A stretch of 64,000 bases of DNA from Rhodospirillaceae bacterium (GTDB lineage Bacteria > Pseudomonadota > Alphaproteobacteria > Kiloniellales > DSM-21159): contig CP030885.1 of NCBI GenBank assembly GCA_006969625.1, forward strand, positions 2,925,430-2,989,429, written 5' to 3'. Under the pieces are notes generated by a model that was given only the letters and a program-made list of their open reading frames with translations, did no database searches and was not told the DNA's origin. Numbering within the stretch: the first letter of the stretch is position 1; the number at the start of each line of letters is the position of its first letter. The position numbers were made by a program, and so were the translations under genes. This document shows, piece after piece, positions 55,605 to 64,000 of the stretch.

Positions 55605-57064
55605 GCTCCCAGATCGGACAGGTAGTCGGCCCACCAGGCGTGGATGTCGTAGGTCTGCAGCCGCTCGAACATGCCGTGAAAGCGCGCGCGCCGCTCATCC
55701 AGCGGCATCGCCAGTGCGGTCTGGATGGCCTCGGCGACGCCCTCCAGGTCGTAGGGATTGACGATTAGAGCGCCGTCGAGCTCCTCGGCCGCGCCGGCGA
55801 AGCGCGAGAGCACCAGGACGCCGGGGTTCTCCGGATCCTGCGAGGCAACGTACTCTTTTGCGACCAGGTTCATGCCGTCGCGCAGCGGCGTCACCAGCCC
55901 GACCGCCGCCGTCCGATAGAAGCCGGCCAGCATGCGGCGTCCGAAGCCCTTGTTGAGGTAGCGGATCGGCGTCCAGTCGAACTCCGAGTAGGCGGCGTTC
56001 AGGGCCCCGCAGGCCGCCTCCATCTCGCGCCGGATCTGTCCGTACTCGGGCACGTCGATGCGCGAGGGCGGTGCGATCTGCAGCATGACCACGCGGCCGC
56101 GGTTGGCCGGATAGGCGCGCAGCAGGTGTTCGTAGGCCTGGACGCGCACCAGCAGGCCCTTCGAGTAGTCCAGGCGGTCGACCCCGATGATCAGTTCGCG
56201 TTCGCGGATACTGGCCTGCAACCTTCGGATCTGGCGCGATTCCGCATTCTCCGCCGCCGCCTCGGCCAGGTCGGCGGTGTCGATCGAGATCGGGTAGGTG
56301 CCGGTCCGGATACGCCGCCCGAACGCCAGCACGGTGCCGTCTGGCTCGATCTGCGCACCCAGCTCACGGCTGAGGTAAGCCAGGAAGGCCCGGCGGTAGT
56401 TCTCGGTCTGGAAGCCGATCAGGTTGTAGGCGCACAGCGACTTCACCAGCGCGCGGTGATTGGGCAGCGCCAGCAACACCTCGATCGCCGGCCAGGGGAT
56501 ATGCAGGAAGAAGCCCATGGCCTGCTCGCACCCCATTCCGCGCAGGTGCTCGGCCATCGGGATCAGGTGGTAGTCGTGAATCCACAGAAGGTCGTCGTCT
56601 TTCAAGAGCGGCACGAGCCGATGGGCGAACAAGGAATTGACCCGCTGGTAGCCGGCCAGATAACGGCGGTTGAAATCGGCCAGGTCGAGACGGTAGTGGA
56701 ACAGCGGCCAGAGCGAGCGATTGGCGAAGCCGTTGTAGTATTCCTCGTAGTCGCGCTTGGAGAGGTCGACCGTCGCGTAGGTGACCGGGCCGGACTCGAA
56801 GATGCTGGGCCCGCCGGGATCTCGTTCGATGGTCTTGCCTGACCAACCGAACCAGACCCCGCCCTTTTCCTCGAGGGCGGCACGGATGCCCACCGCGAGC
56901 CCGCCCTCGCTGCCGGTGCGCCCGCCGCGCGGGGCCGAGACGCGGTTGGAAACGACGACGAGCCGCCGGTCCGCGCTGGGTGCCTGGGATCTCGCGCCGG
57001 GCGCCGCCCGCCGGGCCCACCTGGCCGCGTAAGCCCGCTGCTGCACGCTCTCAACCGCCGTCAC
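55601..57064 (-). CDS. otsA: Alpha,alpha-trehalose-phosphate synthase (UDP-forming)
   Basis: Joins UDP-glucose and glucose-6-phosphate into trehalose-6-phosphate, used in osmotic and stress protection. The 487-residue GT20 enzyme shows [15 protein letters not shown], the [12 protein letters not shown] loop, [25 protein letters not shown] and [15 protein letters not shown] choose the GTG at 57064 since GGGGAGG lies seven bases upstream; the frame extends to 57208 with no similarity. About 30 residues precede the family core. No otsB phosphatase gene is present nearby. Confidence 0.93.
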   Translation of the reverse strand: MTAVESVQQRAYAARWARRAAPGARSQAPSADRRLVVVSNRVSAPRGGRTGSEGGLAVGIRAALEEKGGVWFGWSGKTIERDPGGPSIFESGPVTYATVDLSKRDYEEYYNGFANRSLWPLFHYRLDLADFNRRYLAGYQRVNSLFAHRLVPLLKDDDLLWIHDYHLIPMAEHLRGMGCEQAMGFFLHIPWPAIEVLLALPNHRALVKSLCAYNLIGFQTENYRRAFLAYLSRELGAQIEPDGTVLAFGRRIRTGTYPISIDTADLAEAAAENAESRQIRRLQASIRERELIIGVDRLDYSKGLLVRVQAYEHLLRAYPANRGRVVMLQIAPPSRIDVPEYGQIRREMEAACGALNAAYSEFDWTPIRYLNKGFGRRMLAGFYRTAAVGLVTPLRDGMNLVAKEYVASQDPENPGVLVLSRFAGAAEELDGALIVNPYDLEGVAEAIQTALAMPLDERRARFHGMFERLQTYDIHAWWADYLSDLGA

Positions 57065-57417
57065 GCCGTTGCCTCCCCGCCCCGGCTGCGCGACCGAACT
57101 GCCAGCCGCCCAATCTCCCGGAGCACGTGAGCCGGGCGGCGACCGCAACGCGCAGCCCAAGTCGTTTGACCGCATTCTGGGAGATCCGGCATCCGGCGAC
57201 ATTGCCACATATCAAGCCACGAGGCGTGACATATTCGACTATTCTTCCATATCCAGGACCAGGCGACCGCCGCTCCCACGGCGACCAAGTCGTGCGGCCG
57301 GCGGCCGAGCGATCCCACCGCCGGAAATCCCAACGTCCGAATACCCCCGTGCGGTTCCTCGTGCGGGCGTCGCTGTCGGCCGTCCGATCGCGATACGGCT
57401 ACCGTGCTGTTGTGCCG
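57065..57417. other. Intergenic region upstream of otsA
   Basis: About 350 bases without a gene, between the otsA start and the stop of the GNAT gene (both leftward). The stretch 57200-57255 is relatively AT-rich and is the likeliest place for the otsA promoter, but no consensus pair is convincing. Confidence 0.5.
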
Positions 57418-57924
57418 CTAGCCGACCAGAGCGGCGATGCGGTCCTGGGGGACCACATAGGTGATCCGCCAGTTCGGGTCGTCGGTACGGCCGGACATGA
57501 AATCCGTCAGGCTGTAGGTCGGCGCGCGTCCCACCTCGACGCAGCCCTGGCCCTCGAAGAACTTCCGGGCCGAGGTGTTGCGCGCATATGTCGAGACCAG
57601 CGTGCCCAGGCCGCAGTAGCGCACGGCATGGCGGAACAGCTCCAGGCCGATCCGCTGCCCCTGAAAGGCCGGATGGACGAAGAGGTTGGAGACCTCCGGC
57701 GGGTGCGGCGGCATCTCCCGCACGCATTCGACGAAACCGGCGATCACCTTACCGCGGCTCTCGTTGCGCTCGGCGACGAAAAGCGCGTAGCTCGGCTTCA
57801 TGCGATAGGGGATGTTGCGCGAGTAGTCACCTTCCGGCAGCCAGCCGACACCTGCGTTCAGGCAGGCGACGAGCAGTTCGCCGACGGGGGTCAGATCCTC
57901 CAGAGTGGCCGCGCGGATCTCCAT
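57418..57924 (-). CDS. GNAT family N-acetyltransferase
   Basis: A 168-residue acetyl-CoA-dependent transferase. It begins MEIRAATLEDLTPVGELLVA, has the acetyl-CoA motif VHPAFQGQRIGLELFRHAV (Q/RxxGxG/A type) and ends with RNTSARKFFEGQGCVEVGR, the usual B-motif helix. The ATG at 57924 is the natural start; an upstream one at 57996 would add 24 unrelated residues. Substrate unknown, no operon partner. Confidence 0.85.
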   Translation of the reverse strand: MEIRAATLEDLTPVGELLVACLNAGVGWLPEGDYSRNIPYRMKPSYALFVAERNESRGKVIAGFVECVREMPPHPPEVSNLFVHPAFQGQRIGLELFRHAVRYCGLGTLVSTYARNTSARKFFEGQGCVEVGRAPTYSLTDFMSGRTDDPNWRITYVVPQDRIAALVG

Positions 57925-58011
57925 GAGTTGCGGTGTATCGCAACCAATCCGCGTTCGGAAAGAGGCAAATTCAGTCGCCGGAGTGGCGCCGGCCAAAGCC
58001 GCTCAGAATCA

Positions 58012-58398
58012 CTAGGAAGCGTGGTCGAGCAGCGCTCCCAACATGCGGTCGCCGACCTTGAGCACCTGCAGGTTAGCCTCATAGGCGCGCTGCGCGGCTA
58101 TCTGGCGGACCGCTTCGCCCTCCAGGGAGACGTCGGCGCGGGCGATCCGGCCGTCCGCACCTGCGGCCGGGTGGTCGGGCGCGTGGGCCGGCAAGTAACC
58201 CGGTGACAGGAAGCGGGTCTGGCCGCGCACGCCGCCGCCGGCGACGCTGAGAGCCTCCACGCGCACCGGGCCCGGCGCGTCGGCGGCCTCGGCCGGCGCG
58301 ACCGCGGTCTGTGCATTGGCGACATTGTGGGCGGAGGCCGCCACGCGCTTGCTGGCGACCTGGGCGCCCGACAGGGCAGCGGCATGGATCGGCGTCAT
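58012..58398 (-). CDS. Orphan flagellar rod protein-like (FlgC/FlgB C-terminal motif)
   Basis: A 128-residue protein resembling flagellar proximal-rod proteins. The N-terminal helix AAALSGAQVASKRVAASAHNVANAQT matches the rod N-terminal motif (SAxNxAN), and the C-terminal helix IAAQRAYEANLQVLKVGDRMLGALL matches the FlgC/FlgG C-terminal domain (QRAYEAN...). The middle is short and Pro/Ala-rich. It is a single gene with no other flagellar genes in the window. It may be a stand-alone rod paralogue found in several alphaproteobacteria; function in the flagellum is unproven. Confidence 0.75.
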   Translation of the reverse strand: MTPIHAAALSGAQVASKRVAASAHNVANAQTAVAPAEAADAPGPVRVEALSVAGGGVRGQTRFLSPGYLPAHAPDHPAAGADGRIARADVSLEGEAVRQIAAQRAYEANLQVLKVGDRMLGALLDHAS

Positions 58399-58469
58399 GG
58401 AACCTGCTCCGGGCGTATCTCGCCTCGCTTCCGACATTGCACGGTCGGCCAGACGCAAGCCTCTGTCAA

Positions 58470-58499
58470 ATAAAGGTTTTTGAGCCGCATTCGAGACAA
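58470..58499 (-). promoter_or_regulatory. Candidate promoter of the FlgC-like gene
   Basis: On the minus strand TTGTCT (58499-58494) and CTTTAT (58475-58470) are 18 bases apart, about 70 bases upstream of the ATG. Weak consensus match. Confidence 0.3.
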
Positions 58500-58526
58500 A
58501 TTGCGGCGGCCGCGGAATGGCCCGGG

Positions 58527-58555
58527 TTGTGCCTCGTCTGTATTGGCCCGATATA
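58527..58555 (+). promoter_or_regulatory. Candidate promoter of the PadR-RND operon
   Basis: TTGTGC (58527-58532) and GATATA (58550-58555) are 17 bases apart, with the regulator start 46 bases on. A TGTAT...ATACA pair spans 58539-58570 around the -10 box and could be the PadR binding site. Confidence 0.35.
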
Positions 58556-58601
58556 TGACGAAGCGATACACTCAGGCGTGGAACCACCTCGGACGGCCGC
58601 C

Positions 58602-59180
58602 GTGGACACCAAGACCCTCTGCCTCGCCGTGCTGCATCGGCAGCCGGCCAGCGGCTACGAGATCAAGAAGACGCTCGATGCGGCGCCTTACAGCCACTTC
58701 CAGGACTCCAGCTTCGGCGCCCTCTACCCGGCATTGGCGCGGCTGCAGGAGGAGGGCGCCATCGCCGTGAACGCGCAGGCGCAGGACAAGCGCCCGGACA
58801 AGAAGGTCTACAGCCTGACCGAAGTCGGCCGCGCGCGGCTCGTCGAAGCGCTGATGCGGCCGCCCGCAGATGACAAGTATCGCTCGGACTTCCTGCTGGT
58901 GCTGTTCATGGGCGACCTGTTGCCGCAAGACCACGTGATCGAGGTCATAGACGCGCGCATCGCCGAGTTGGAGAACCAGGTAGGCCTGATGCGCACCTGC
59001 GACATGGCGGAGAGCGCGCCGGGACAACGCTTCGTCCACGGCTTTGGCCTCGCCTACTACGAGTTCGCAGCCGACTGGCTGCGGCGCAACCGCGACCGTC
59101 TGGCCGAGGACCTGGCTCCACGGCGCAGCGACAACAAGCCTGCCGCGCCGCAGCGGCGAACGGCGGGCGCCCGGGGATGA
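58602..59180 (+). CDS. PadR family transcriptional regulator
   Basis: A 192-residue winged-helix repressor. The PadR HTH is in CLAVLHRQPASGYEIKKTLD through SFGALYPALARLQEEGAI, followed by KVYSLTEVGRARL; the C-terminal Vir_C-like helices (VIDARIAELENQVGLM and later) form the dimer arm. I choose the GTG at 58602, right before the HTH; no ATG fits. PadR repressors often respond to phenolic or amphipathic compounds and control efflux. It precedes the RND genes by 57 bases in the same direction and probably represses them. Confidence 0.88.
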   Translation: MDTKTLCLAVLHRQPASGYEIKKTLDAAPYSHFQDSSFGALYPALARLQEEGAIAVNAQAQDKRPDKKVYSLTEVGRARLVEALMRPPADDKYRSDFLLVLFMGDLLPQDHVIEVIDARIAELENQVGLMRTCDMAESAPGQRFVHGFGLAYYEFAADWLRRNRDRLAEDLAPRRSDNKPAAPQRRTAGARG

Positions 59181-59237
59181 ACGCAGCCCGGCGGGGCGAC
59201 GTACAACGAGACACGCGAAGACGGAACTTGGCAGGGC

Positions 59238-60398
59238 ATGCGCCTCAATCCTTCCTACCTGGTCGCCGGGCTGCTCGCCCTCGGCGTCGTCGTCTGGGTC
59301 GCCTCCGGAGTGATGGGCGGCAGCGGCGAACCCGAGGTCAGCAAGCCGCCCGTCGACCTCGACACGGTGCGCGAGATGACCCGCGTGCGTGTGGCTGACA
59401 GCAGCGCCGCACCGCGCCTGATCGAGTTGAGGCTGAACGGCCATACCGAGGCGGTCCGTGCCGTCGACGTCAAGGCCGAGACCTACGGCGAGGTGGAAGA
59501 GCTGCTGGTCGAGAAGGGGGAGCGGGTCGAAGCCGGCCAGCTCATCGCCCGCCTGGACCCGCGCGATCGACAGGCTCGGCTGCGCGAGGCCCAGGCCCTG
59601 CGCAACCAGCGGCGCATCGAGTACAGCGCCGCACGGCAACTGGCAGACAAGGGATTCCGTGCCGAGACGCAGCTCGCCGAGGCGCGCGCCGCACTGGATG
59701 CCGCCGAAGCGGCGGTCGAGGCGGCGGAAATCGAAATCTCCAGCCTGGAGATACTCGCCCCCTTCGACGGCGTGCTCGACGACCGATACGTCGATATCGG
59801 CGACTACATCGACACTGGCGATCCGATCGCCCGGGTGGTGGACCTGGATCCGATCCTGGTTGTCGCCAACGCCAACGAACGCGACGTGCGACGGCTGTCG
59901 CTCGGCGAGCCCGGCTCGGGGAGTCTCGCCACCGGCGACGAGGTCTGGGGTCGCATCCGCTTCATCGCCGCCGAGGCCAATCCGCAGACCCGCACCTTTC
60001 GCATCGAGCTCGAGGTGCCGAACGCGGCCGGCGAGGTGCCGGCAGGAATGACGGCGGAGCTGCGCCTGCCGGTGGAGCGCGTCCCGGCCCACCGCATCAC
60101 GCCGGCCATCCTGACCCTCGACGACGCCGGCGTGCTCGGCCTGCGCACCGTGGTCGAGGACGGCGACGGCGACGCGGAGACCATGGTGGTCCGCTTCGTG
60201 CCCATCGACATCGTCGAAGACACCGCCGAGGGCCTGTTCGTCGCCGGGCTGCCGGAGCAGGTGACGCTGATCACGGTCGGCCAGGAGTTCGTCAAGGACG
60301 GCGAGTCGGTCCTCGCCATTCCCGGCGCCGAGGGAACGGACGGCCGGGTGACGCCGCTGACCGCAGAGCGCAGCGCGCCCCCGGCTGCGGAACGCTAG
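59238..60398 (+). CDS. RND efflux periplasmic adaptor (membrane fusion protein)
   Basis: A 386-residue HlyD-type adaptor. A single N-terminal anchor (YLVAGLLALGVVVWVASGVM) replaces the lipobox seen in AcrA. The lipoyl half-motifs are VDVKAETYGEVEELLVEKGERVEAGQLIARLDP and ILAPFDGVLDDRYVDIGDYI, with a short coiled-coil hairpin between (REAQALRNQRRIEY..., about residues 110-165). The beta-barrel and membrane-proximal domains follow. The RND pump gene begins 4 bases after its stop. No outer-membrane channel gene is in the operon, so it may use a shared TolC. Confidence 0.91.
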   Translation: MRLNPSYLVAGLLALGVVVWVASGVMGGSGEPEVSKPPVDLDTVREMTRVRVADSSAAPRLIELRLNGHTEAVRAVDVKAETYGEVEELLVEKGERVEAGQLIARLDPRDRQARLREAQALRNQRRIEYSAARQLADKGFRAETQLAEARAALDAAEAAVEAAEIEISSLEILAPFDGVLDDRYVDIGDYIDTGDPIARVVDLDPILVVANANERDVRRLSLGEPGSGSLATGDEVWGRIRFIAAEANPQTRTFRIELEVPNAAGEVPAGMTAELRLPVERVPAHRITPAILTLDDAGVLGLRTVVEDGDGDAETMVVRFVPIDIVEDTAEGLFVAGLPEQVTLITVGQEFVKDGESVLAIPGAEGTDGRVTPLTAERSAPPAAER

Positions 60399-60402
60399 TC
60401 CC

Positions 60403-63400
60403 ATGCGCGCGATCATCGACGCCGCCCTCGGCCATTCGCGCACCGTGCTGGCCAGCATGGTCCTGCTGCTGGTCGCCGGCGCCTATGCCTACGAGGCCGT
60501 CCCCAAGGAGGCCGAGCCGGACGTCAACATCCCCATCGTCTACGTCTCGCTGCATCACGACGGCATCAGCCCGGAGGACTCCGAGCGCCTGCTGGTCAAG
60601 CCGATGGAGCAGGAGTTGCAGGGCCTGGAGGGGATCAAGGAACTGCGCTCCTTCGCCTACGAGGGCGGCGCCAACGTGGTCATGGAATTCGAGGCCGGCT
60701 TCGACGCCGACCAGGCCATGGACGAGGTTCGCGAAAAGGTCGATCTCGCCAAGCCCGAACTGCCGGGAGAGACCGACGAGCCGACGGTTCACGAAGTCAA
60801 CCTCAGTCTCTTCCCGGTGCTGACGATCTCCCTTTCGGGCAACGTGCCCGAGCGCACCCTCCTGCGGCTGGCGCGCGGTCTGCAGGACAAGATCGAGACG
60901 ATCCCCACCGTGCTGGAGGCCGAGATCGCCGGCGACCGCGACGAGCAGGTCGAGCTGCTGGTCGACCCCCTGCGCCTGGAGCAGTACGGCCTCGACGCCG
61001 CCTTCGTCCTGGACCTGGTAAACCGCTCTAACCGGCTGGTCGCCGCCGGTTCGATGGACACCGGCGACGGGCGCTTCGCCGTCAAGGTGCCGGGACTGTT
61101 CGAGACCGTCGACGACATCCGCAACATGCCGGTCAAGGCCGAAGGCGACTCGGTCGTCACCTTCGGCGATATCGGCACCATCCGCCCGACCTTCAAAGAC
61201 CGCGAGGGCTTCGCGCGCATCAACGGGCAGCCGGCGATCGCGCTGGAGGTCTCCAAGCGGGTCGGCTCCAACATCATCGAGACCATCGAGCAGGTGCGCG
61301 CGGTGGTCGAGGGCGAACGCCGCGCCTGGCCGGACGAAGTGCAGGTCTACTACAGCCAGGACAAGTCCTCGAACATCCGGACCATGCTGAACGACCTGCA
61401 GAACAACGTGCTGGCGGCGATCCTGCTGGTGATGATCGTCGTCGTCGCCGCGCTCGGCCTGCGCTCCGGCGCGCTGGTCGGGCTCGCCATCCCGGGCTCC
61501 TTCCTGACCGGCCTGCTGGTCCTCTATCTTTCCGGCCTGACCGTGAACATCGTCGTGCTGTTCAGCCTCATCCTGGCGGTCGGCATGCTGGTCGACGGCG
61601 CCATCGTGGTGACCGAGTACGCCGACCGGAAGAAGTCGGAGGGGCTGGACAAGACCGCCGCCTACGGTCTGGCCGCCAAGCGCATGGCCTGGCCGATCAT
61701 CGCCTCGACGGCGACGACGCTCGCCGCCTTCCTGCCCCTGCTGTTCTGGCCGGGCGTGGTCGGCGAGTTCATGAAGTACATGCCGCTGACCCTGATCGCG
61801 GTGCTGACCGCCTCGCTGGCCATGGCGCTGATCTTCGTGCCGACCCTCGGCTCGGTGCTCGGCGGGCGCAAGGGCAGCGCCGACCCGGCGATGATGAAGG
61901 CGCTGGCGGCCGGCGAGTCCGGCGACCTGACCCAGCTCACCGGCTTCACCGGCGCCTACATCCGTTTCCTCAAGCGCGCGCTGCGGCATCCGGGCAAGAT
62001 CGCCCTCGCCGCGGTGGCGATGCTGGTCGGCGTGCAACTTGCCTACAGCAGCTTCGGCAGGGGCGTCGAGTTCTTCCCCAACGTGGAGCCGGAGAACGCT
62101 GCCGTCTGGGTGCACGGGCGCGGCAACCTCGCTATCGAGGAACGCGACCAGCTCGTGCGCGAGGTCGAGCGCCAGGTCATGGACATCCAGCGCGAGACCG
62201 GCGCCTTCCACACCATCTATGCCCGCACCATCGCCTCCTCTGGCCGCCAGAACGACGACGAGCCGGAGGATCTGATCGGCATCGTCAACCTGGAGTTCGT
62301 CGACTGGTTCAAGCGGCCGGCGGCGCGCGAGGTGCTCGACCTGATCCGTGCGCGCAGCCGCAGCCTGCCCGGCATCTACGTGGAGACACGCGAAGAGGAG
62401 GCCGGCCCGCCGGTGGGCAAGCCGATCCAGCTCCAGGTCAGCGCCGACAATCCTGCCAAGCTGGACCCGGCCGCCCAACGCCTCGCCCAGGTGCTGCGCG
62501 ACACGCCCGGCCTGGTCGACATCGAGGACGGCCGGCCGATCCCCGGCATCGAGTGGGAACTGGACGTCGACCGCGCCGAGGCGGCGAAGTACGGTGCCGA
62601 CGTCTCGCTGATCGGCAACTACGTCCGGATGGTCACCAACGGCTTCAAGCTGGCGGAATACCGCCCGGACACGACGGACGAGGAGGTCGACATCGTGCTG
62701 CGCCTGCCGGAGGCCTACCGCACGATCGACCATCTGGAGCGCATCAGGATACAGACCCAGAGGGGACTGATTCCGATCGCCAACTTCGTCGAGAAACGGC
62801 CTGAGCCGAAGGTCTCGCTGCTCAATCGGGTCGACGGCAATCGGGTGATGACGGTCAAGGCCGACGTCGGGGTCGATCCGGTCACCGGCGAGCCGATCCT
62901 GGCCGACGACAAGGTCAAGCAGATCCGCGCCTGGCTGGCGGAGAATCGCGATCAACTGCCCGCCGGCGTGGAAGTGACCTTCAAGGGCGAGGACGAGGAG
63001 CAGCAGGAGAGCGCCACCTTCCTGATGAAGGCCTTCGGAGTCGCCCTTTTTCTGATGGCGATCATCCTGGTCACCCAATTCAATTCCTTCTATTCCGCCT
63101 TCCTGATCCTCTCGGCGGTGGTCATGTCGACCATCGGCGTGTTCATCGGCCTGATGATCACCGACCAGCCCTTCGGTATCGTCATGAGCGGCATTGGGGT
63201 GATCGCGCTGGCCGGCATCGTGGTCAACAACAACATCGTCCTGATCGACACCTACGACCGCCTGAAGCAGGAGTCCGCGGACCCGATGGAGGCGATCCTG
63301 CGCACCGGCGCCCAGCGTCTGCGCCCGGTAATGCTGACCACCGTGACCACCATTCTCGGCCTGATGCCGATGGTGCTGGGCGTCAACATCGACTTCCTCG

Positions 63401-63639
63401 GCAGGGTCGTCCAGATCGGCGCCCCCTCGACACAGTGGTGGACGCAACTCGCCACGGCGATCGTCTTCGGGCTCGGTTTCGCGACGCTGCTGACCCTGGT
63501 GTTCACGCCCTGCATGCTGATGCTGCGCACCAACGTCCGGCGCTGGCTGCTCACCCGCCGGCCGGAGGGTTCGGCTGGGCGCAGCGCGGAGGCGCACGGG
63601 CCGGAGTTGGCCGGCGCCGCGCCCAAGGCGGCCGAGTAG
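60403..63639 (+). CDS. RND family efflux permease
   Basis: A 1078-residue inner-membrane proton-driven pump of the AcrB/MMPL superfamily with twelve predicted TM helices and two large periplasmic loops. The first helix is TVLASMVLLLVAGAYAYEAVPKEAEPDV, TM4 contains VLFSLILAVGMLVDGAIVVTEYADR with the proton-relay acidic residue, and the second half repeats the pattern with FGVALFLMAIILVTQFNSFYSAF and GVIALAGIVVNNNIVLIDTYDRL. The VDGAIVVTEYADR motif matches the HAE/HME subgroups, and the PKEAEPD start is shared with pumps of the VexF/MdtB-distant group. Substrate not predictable. Regulated probably by the PadR protein upstream. Confidence 0.93.
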   Translation: MRAIIDAALGHSRTVLASMVLLLVAGAYAYEAVPKEAEPDVNIPIVYVSLHHDGISPEDSERLLVKPMEQELQGLEGIKELRSFAYEGGANVVMEFEAGFDADQAMDEVREKVDLAKPELPGETDEPTVHEVNLSLFPVLTISLSGNVPERTLLRLARGLQDKIETIPTVLEAEIAGDRDEQVELLVDPLRLEQYGLDAAFVLDLVNRSNRLVAAGSMDTGDGRFAVKVPGLFETVDDIRNMPVKAEGDSVVTFGDIGTIRPTFKDREGFARINGQPAIALEVSKRVGSNIIETIEQVRAVVEGERRAWPDEVQVYYSQDKSSNIRTMLNDLQNNVLAAILLVMIVVVAALGLRSGALVGLAIPGSFLTGLLVLYLSGLTVNIVVLFSLILAVGMLVDGAIVVTEYADRKKSEGLDKTAAYGLAAKRMAWPIIASTATTLAAFLPLLFWPGVVGEFMKYMPLTLIAVLTASLAMALIFVPTLGSVLGGRKGSADPAMMKALAAGESGDLTQLTGFTGAYIRFLKRALRHPGKIALAAVAMLVGVQLAYSSFGRGVEFFPNVEPENAAVWVHGRGNLAIEERDQLVREVERQVMDIQRETGAFHTIYARTIASSGRQNDDEPEDLIGIVNLEFVDWFKRPAAREVLDLIRARSRSLPGIYVETREEEAGPPVGKPIQLQVSADNPAKLDPAAQRLAQVLRDTPGLVDIEDGRPIPGIEWELDVDRAEAAKYGADVSLIGNYVRMVTNGFKLAEYRPDTTDEEVDIVLRLPEAYRTIDHLERIRIQTQRGLIPIANFVEKRPEPKVSLLNRVDGNRVMTVKADVGVDPVTGEPILADDKVKQIRAWLAENRDQLPAGVEVTFKGEDEEQQESATFLMKAFGVALFLMAIILVTQFNSFYSAFLILSAVVMSTIGVFIGLMITDQPFGIVMSGIGVIALAGIVVNNNIVLIDTYDRLKQESADPMEAILRTGAQRLRPVMLTTVTTILGLMPMVLGVNIDFLGRVVQIGAPSTQWWTQLATAIVFGLGFATLLTLVFTPCMLMLRTNVRRWLLTRRPEGSAGRSAEAHGPELAGAAPKAAE

Positions 63640-63748
63640 CCGACTGCGCGCTCCCGCCAGGATGGCGCAATGCCCGAGATTTACTGGCGGTTAAGGGCTG
63701 ACGCGGCACTCTCCAGGCGTCGACTGGAAGAACCGGAGTCCGCGCAGT

Positions 63749-64000
63749 ATGGCCGCCGATCTCGCTTCGGAGACCTTGCCGAATCCCGCGCAGATGAAGA
63801 TCGCGCCGGACAGCGCCGGCGTGCTGCAGGATGCGGTCCGCGTAGCCCAAGTCATGCCGCTGCCGCTGGAACTCGGCAGCGTGGAGCTCACCGAAGACGG
63901 CCGCGTCACCCCCAGCCCGGGCGAGCGCATGCTGCAGTTCAGCTTCGTCTACAAGGGCCTGCCCTTTCGCGGCGAGGTCGCCAAGACCGGCACCGGACCG
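63749..64000 (+). CDS. Start of an unrecognised gene, cut by the window edge
   Basis: An open frame of 84 codons from the ATG at 63749, with GGAG about 14 bases upstream, continues to the window end. It begins MAADLASETLPNPAQMKIAP and later has LQFSFVYKGLPFRGEVAKTG. Codon use, GC-rich in third positions, looks like real coding sequence and no stop appears. I do not recognise a family from this fragment. Confidence 0.6.
   Translation, partial: MAADLASETLPNPAQMKIAPDSAGVLQDAVRVAQVMPLPLELGSVELTEDGRVTPSPGERMLQFSFVYKGLPFRGEVAKTGTGP

Noticed and set aside
60292..63597. 1101-codon minus-strand frame opposite the RND pump, and a similar 1030-codon frame at 47275-50367
   Set aside because: His/Asp/Gln/Arg-rich low-complexity translation mirrors the codon bias of the real gene on the other strand; no family resemblance.

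Overview
This window reads as chromosome from a high-GC alphaproteobacterium, most likely from the Rhodospirillales side of the class. That placement rests on overall gene style (GTG/TTG starts, dense ATGA/GTGA-coupled operons), on family content (host-attachment protein, PAS_5 protein, UPF0280 and PF06684 proteins, DUF1028) and on the promoter shapes; no rRNA is present to confirm it.

Layout. (1) 30-5534: housekeeping genes: guaB, a small host-attachment family protein, rlmE and a Ppx/GppA phosphatase, plus tRNA-Gln(CTG). An intact IS481-family element sits exactly between the convergent ends of the host-attachment gene and rlmE. (2) 5652-15732: a divergent pair of operons. Leftward is a complete dipeptide-type ABC importer ending in an amidase. 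Rightward is diaminopropionate ammonia-lyase, an M20-type ureido/carbamoyl-amino-acid hydrolase and a DUF1028 protein. (3) 15734-28489: a second divergent pair. Leftward is another peptide-type ABC importer ending in a small uncharacterised protein. Rightward is an RpiR regulator followed by N-carbamoyl-D-amino-acid hydrolase, D-aminoacylase, a beta-hydroxyacid dehydrogenase and an aldehyde dehydrogenase. (4) 29125-40453: mixed genes: a membrane histidine kinase, hyuB, a large PAS hybrid kinase, pirin, a glutamine-synthetase-like ligase, an SRPBCC protein, a small unknown and an isopenicillin-N-synthase-like dioxygenase. (5) 40674-54086: one long rightward catabolic operon: FAD subunit, fused 2Fe-2S/Mo hydroxylase, a 6-hydroxynicotinate-reductase-like protein split by a frameshift, UPF0280, a PF06684 protein, a complete branched-chain-type ABC importer with fused permeases, and hyuA. 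(6) 54156-64000: a trehalose-6-phosphate synthase/glucokinase/PAS_5 operon, a GNAT, an orphan FlgC-like rod protein, a PadR-linked RND efflux pair and the start of an unknown gene.

Taken together, regions 2, 3 and 5 form an island devoted to importing small nitrogen compounds and breaking their C-N bonds. I count three complete ABC importers and at least seven amide, ureide or lactam hydrolases or candidates. The most interesting unit is region 5. Its gene content suggests hydroxylation of an N-heterocycle, reduction of the ring and ATP-dependent lactam opening by HyuA with a distantly encoded HyuB. The substrate cannot be read from the sequence.
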